A stretch of 64,000 bases of DNA, taken from contig OY804589.1 of assembly GCA_963680875.1 (NCBI GenBank), forward strand, positions 3,844,001 through 3,908,000. The letters run 5' to 3'. The notes below the pieces were generated by a model. It saw only the letters and a list, made by a program, of their open reading frames with translations. It did no database searches and was not told the origin of the DNA. The DNA is from Bathymodiolus brooksi (Eukaryota > Mollusca > Bivalvia > Mytilida > Modiolidae). Shown piece by piece: positions 61,004-64,000 of the stretch. Every line of letters starts with the position of its first letter. Position 1 is the stretch's first letter. The translations under genes were made by a program, and so were the position numbers.

Positions 61004-64000
61004 AGTATTAACAGGTACACAATACAGGTAAAATCTAGATAATGTACCTCTAGTATTAACAGGTACACAATACAGGTAAAATCTAGTTACTTTACCTCTA
61101 GTATTAACAGGTACACAATACAGGTAAAATCTAGTTACTTTACCTCTAGTATTAACAGGTACACAATACAGGCAAAATCTAGTTAATTTACCTCTAGTAT
61201 TAACAGGTACACAATACCTGTAAAATCTAGTTACTTTACCTCTAGTATTAACAGGTACACAATACAGGTAAAATCTAATTAATTTACCTCTAGTATTAAC
61301 AGATACACAATACAGGTAAAATCTAGTCAATTTACCTCTAGTATTAACAGGTACACAATACAGGTAAAATCTAGTTAATTTACCTCTAGTATTAACAGGT
61401 ACACAATACAGGTAAAATCTAGTCAATTTACCTCTAGTATTAACAGGTACACAATACAGGTAAAATCTAGTTACTTTACCTCTAGTATTAACAGGTACAC
61501 AATACCTGTAAAATCTAGTTACTTTACCTCTAGTATTAACAGGTACACAATACAGGTAAAATCTAGTTAATTTACCTCTAGTATTAACAGGTACACAATA
61601 CAGGTAAAATCTAGTTAATTTACCTCTAGTATTAACAGGTACACAATACAGGTAAAATCTAGTTAAAACAGGTACACAATACAGGTAAAATCTAGTTAAT
61701 TTACCTCTAGTATTAACAGGTACATGTACACAATACAGATAAAATCTAGTTAAAACAGGTACTTAATACAGGTAAAATCTAGTTAGTTTACCTCTAGTAT
61801 TAACAGGTACACAATACAGGTAAAATCTAGTTAAAACAGGTACACAATACAGGTAAATTCTAGTTAATTTACCTCTAGTTTTAACAGGTACACAATAGAG
61901 GTACAATCTAGTTAATTTACCTCTAGTATTAACAGGTACACAATACAGGTAAAATCTAGTTAAAATAGGTACATAATACAGGTAAATTCTAGTTAATTTA
62001 CCTCTAGTATTAACAGGTACACAATACAGGTAAAATCTAGTTACTTTACCTCTAGTATTAACAGGTACACAATACAGGTAAATTCTAGTTAATTTACCTC
62101 TAGTTTTAACAGGTACACAATACAGGTAAAATCTAGATAATTTACCTCTAGTATTAACAGGTACACAATACAGGTAAAATCTAGTTAAAATAGGTACACA
62201 ATACAAGTAAATTCTAGTTAATTTACCTCTAGTATTAACAGGTACACAATACAGGTAAAATCTAGTTACTTTACCTCTAGTATTAACAGGTACACAATAC
62301 AGGTAAATTCTAGTTAATTTACCTCTAGTATTAACAGGTACACAATACAGGAAAAATCTAGTTAGTTTACCTCTAGTATTAACATGTACACAATACAGGT
62401 AAAATCTAGTTAATTTACCTCTAGTATTAACAGGTACACAATACAGGTAAAATCTAGTTAATTTACCTCTAGTATTAGCAGGTACACAATACAGATAAAA
62501 TCTAGTTAATTTACCTCTAGTATTAACAGGTACACAATACAGGTAAATTATAGTTAATTTACCTCTAGTATTCACAGGTACATGTACACAATACAGGTAA
62601 AATCTAGTTAATTTACCTCTAGTATTAACAGGTACACAATACAGGTAAAATCTAGTTAATTTACCTCTAGTATTAACAGGTACACAATACAGGTAAATTC
62701 TAGTTAAATTACCTCTAGTATTAACAGGTACACACAATAGGTAAATTATAGTTAATTTACCGCTAGTATTAACAGGTACACAATACAGGTAAAATCTAGT
62801 TAAACAGGTACACAATACAGGTAAAATCTAGTTAAACAGGTACACAATACAGGTAAATTATAGTTAATTTACCTCTAGTATTAACAGGTACACAATACAG
62901 GTAAAATCTAGTTACTTTATCTCTAGTATTAACAGGTACACAATACAGGTAAAATCTAGTTAATTTACCTCTAGTATTAACAGGTACACAATACAGGTAA
63001 ATTATAGTTAATCTACCTCTAGTATTAAAAGGTACACAATGCAGGTAAATTATAGTTAATTTACCTCTAGTATTAACAGGTACACACAATAGGTAAAATC
63101 TAGTCAAAACAGGTACACAATACAGGTAAATTATAGTTAATTTACCTCTAGTATTAACATGTACACAATACAGGTAAAATCTAGTTAATTTACCTCTAGT
63201 ATTAACAGGTACACAATACAGGTAAAATCTAGTTACTTTACCTCTAGTATTAACAGGTACACAATACAGGTAAATTCTAGTTAATTTACCTCTAGTTTTA
63301 ACAGGTACACAATACAGGTAAAATCTAGTTAATTTAACTCTAGTAATAACAGGTACACAATACAGGTAAAATCTAGTTAAAATAGGTACACAATACAGGT
63401 AAAATCTAGTTAAAATAGGTACACAATACAGGTAAATTCTAGTTAATTTACCTCTAGTATTAACAGGTACACAATATAGGTAAAATCTAGTTACTTTACC
63501 TCTAGTATTAACAGGTACACAATACAGGTAAATTCTAGTTAATTTACCTCTAGTATTAACAGGTACACAATACAGGAAAAATCTAGTTAATTTACCTCTG
63601 GTATTAACATGTACACAATACAGGTAAAATCTAGTTAATTTACCTCTAGTATTAACAGGTACACAATACAGGTAAAATCTAGTTAATTTACCTCTAGTAT
63701 TAGCAGGTACACAATACAGATAAAATCTAGTTAATTTACCTCTAGTATTAACAGGTACACAATACAGGTAAAATCTAGTTAATTTACCTCTAGTATTAAC
63801 AGGTACACAATACAGGTAAAATCTAGTTAATTTACCTCTAGTATTAACAGGTACACAATACAGGTAAATTCTAGTTAAATTACCTTTAGTATTAACAGGT
63901 ACACACAATAGGTAAATTATAGTTAATTTACCTCTAGTATTAACAGGTACACAATACAGGTAAAATCTAGTTAAACAGGTACACAATACAGGTAAAATCT
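61004..64000. repeat. 48-bp minisatellite array
   Basis: About 60 copies of a 48-bp unit (CTCTAGTATTAACAGGTACA plus CAATACAGGTAAAATCTAGT), with shorter units lacking TTTACCTCTAGTATT. A higher-order period of about 1.17 kb is visible: the minus-strand frames ending at 62815 and 63986 start with the same variant order. Because 48 is a multiple of 3 and one minus-strand frame lacks stops, a periodic 16-residue frame (LTRFYLYCVPVNTRGK) runs for hundreds of codons. I treat it as non-coding. The array runs off the right edge. Confidence 0.96.

Noticed and set aside
60962..63986. Minus-strand frames of 154, 350 and 384 codons as a repeat protein
   Set aside because: The 48-bp unit is a multiple of three and happens to lack stops. 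The frame starts are arbitrary and no flanking splice sites or promoter were seen.

Overview
The window is eukaryotic. It is AT-rich, has interrupted genes with GT-AG introns, tRNA-derived SINE-like repeats, hAT-type DNA transposons, LINE and reverse-transcriptase remnants, a short (CCCTAA)n tract and many minisatellites. Dispersed repeats resembling ones common in mussel genomes point to a bivalve mollusc, perhaps a mytilid. That placement is inference from repeat flavour, not from a marker gene.

Nearly half of the window is tandem repeat: 34-bp arrays at 1-4464 and 19950-22408, a 68/55-bp array at 22411-23228, TTCATGAA-rich sequence at 25345-26470, a 155-bp core repeat in a mobile element at 28156-29877, a 31-bp array at 33905-35116, a 17-kb 39-bp array at 35356-52438, and a 48-bp array from 61004 to the window end. 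Most long open frames lie inside these arrays. They are stop-free only because the repeat unit lacks stops, so they are not called as genes.

The real coding signal is in short exons. On the minus strand, exons at 54388-54142, 52609-52515 and 33770-33618 join in phase into an unrecognised protein that ends, as far as seen, in ankyrin repeats. The 17-kb array lies in the 18.7-kb intron between the last two. Further minus-strand exon candidates lie at 30826-30731, 30009-29961, 25313-25250, 25108-25085, 24727-24650 and 24554-24416. The last four form a phase-consistent chain. Whether all belong to one gene is unresolved, because at least one exon is missing after 33618.

A minus-strand BEN-domain pseudogene lies at 26581-27060. 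A transposon of about 3.9 kb with terminal inverted repeats (56115-60004) carries a two-exon THAP-domain protein whose DDE catalytic part is missing. A weak plus-strand multi-exon candidate lies at 4787-5997.

The rest is mobile-element debris. It includes a 1007-bp hAT-like element with a perfect 8-bp target duplication nested in a SINE-like repeat, a 788-bp element with 15-bp perfect terminal repeats, degenerate reverse-transcriptase copies at 12-15 kb, a 5'-truncated LINE at 52.6-53.8 kb, and SINE copies in both orientations.
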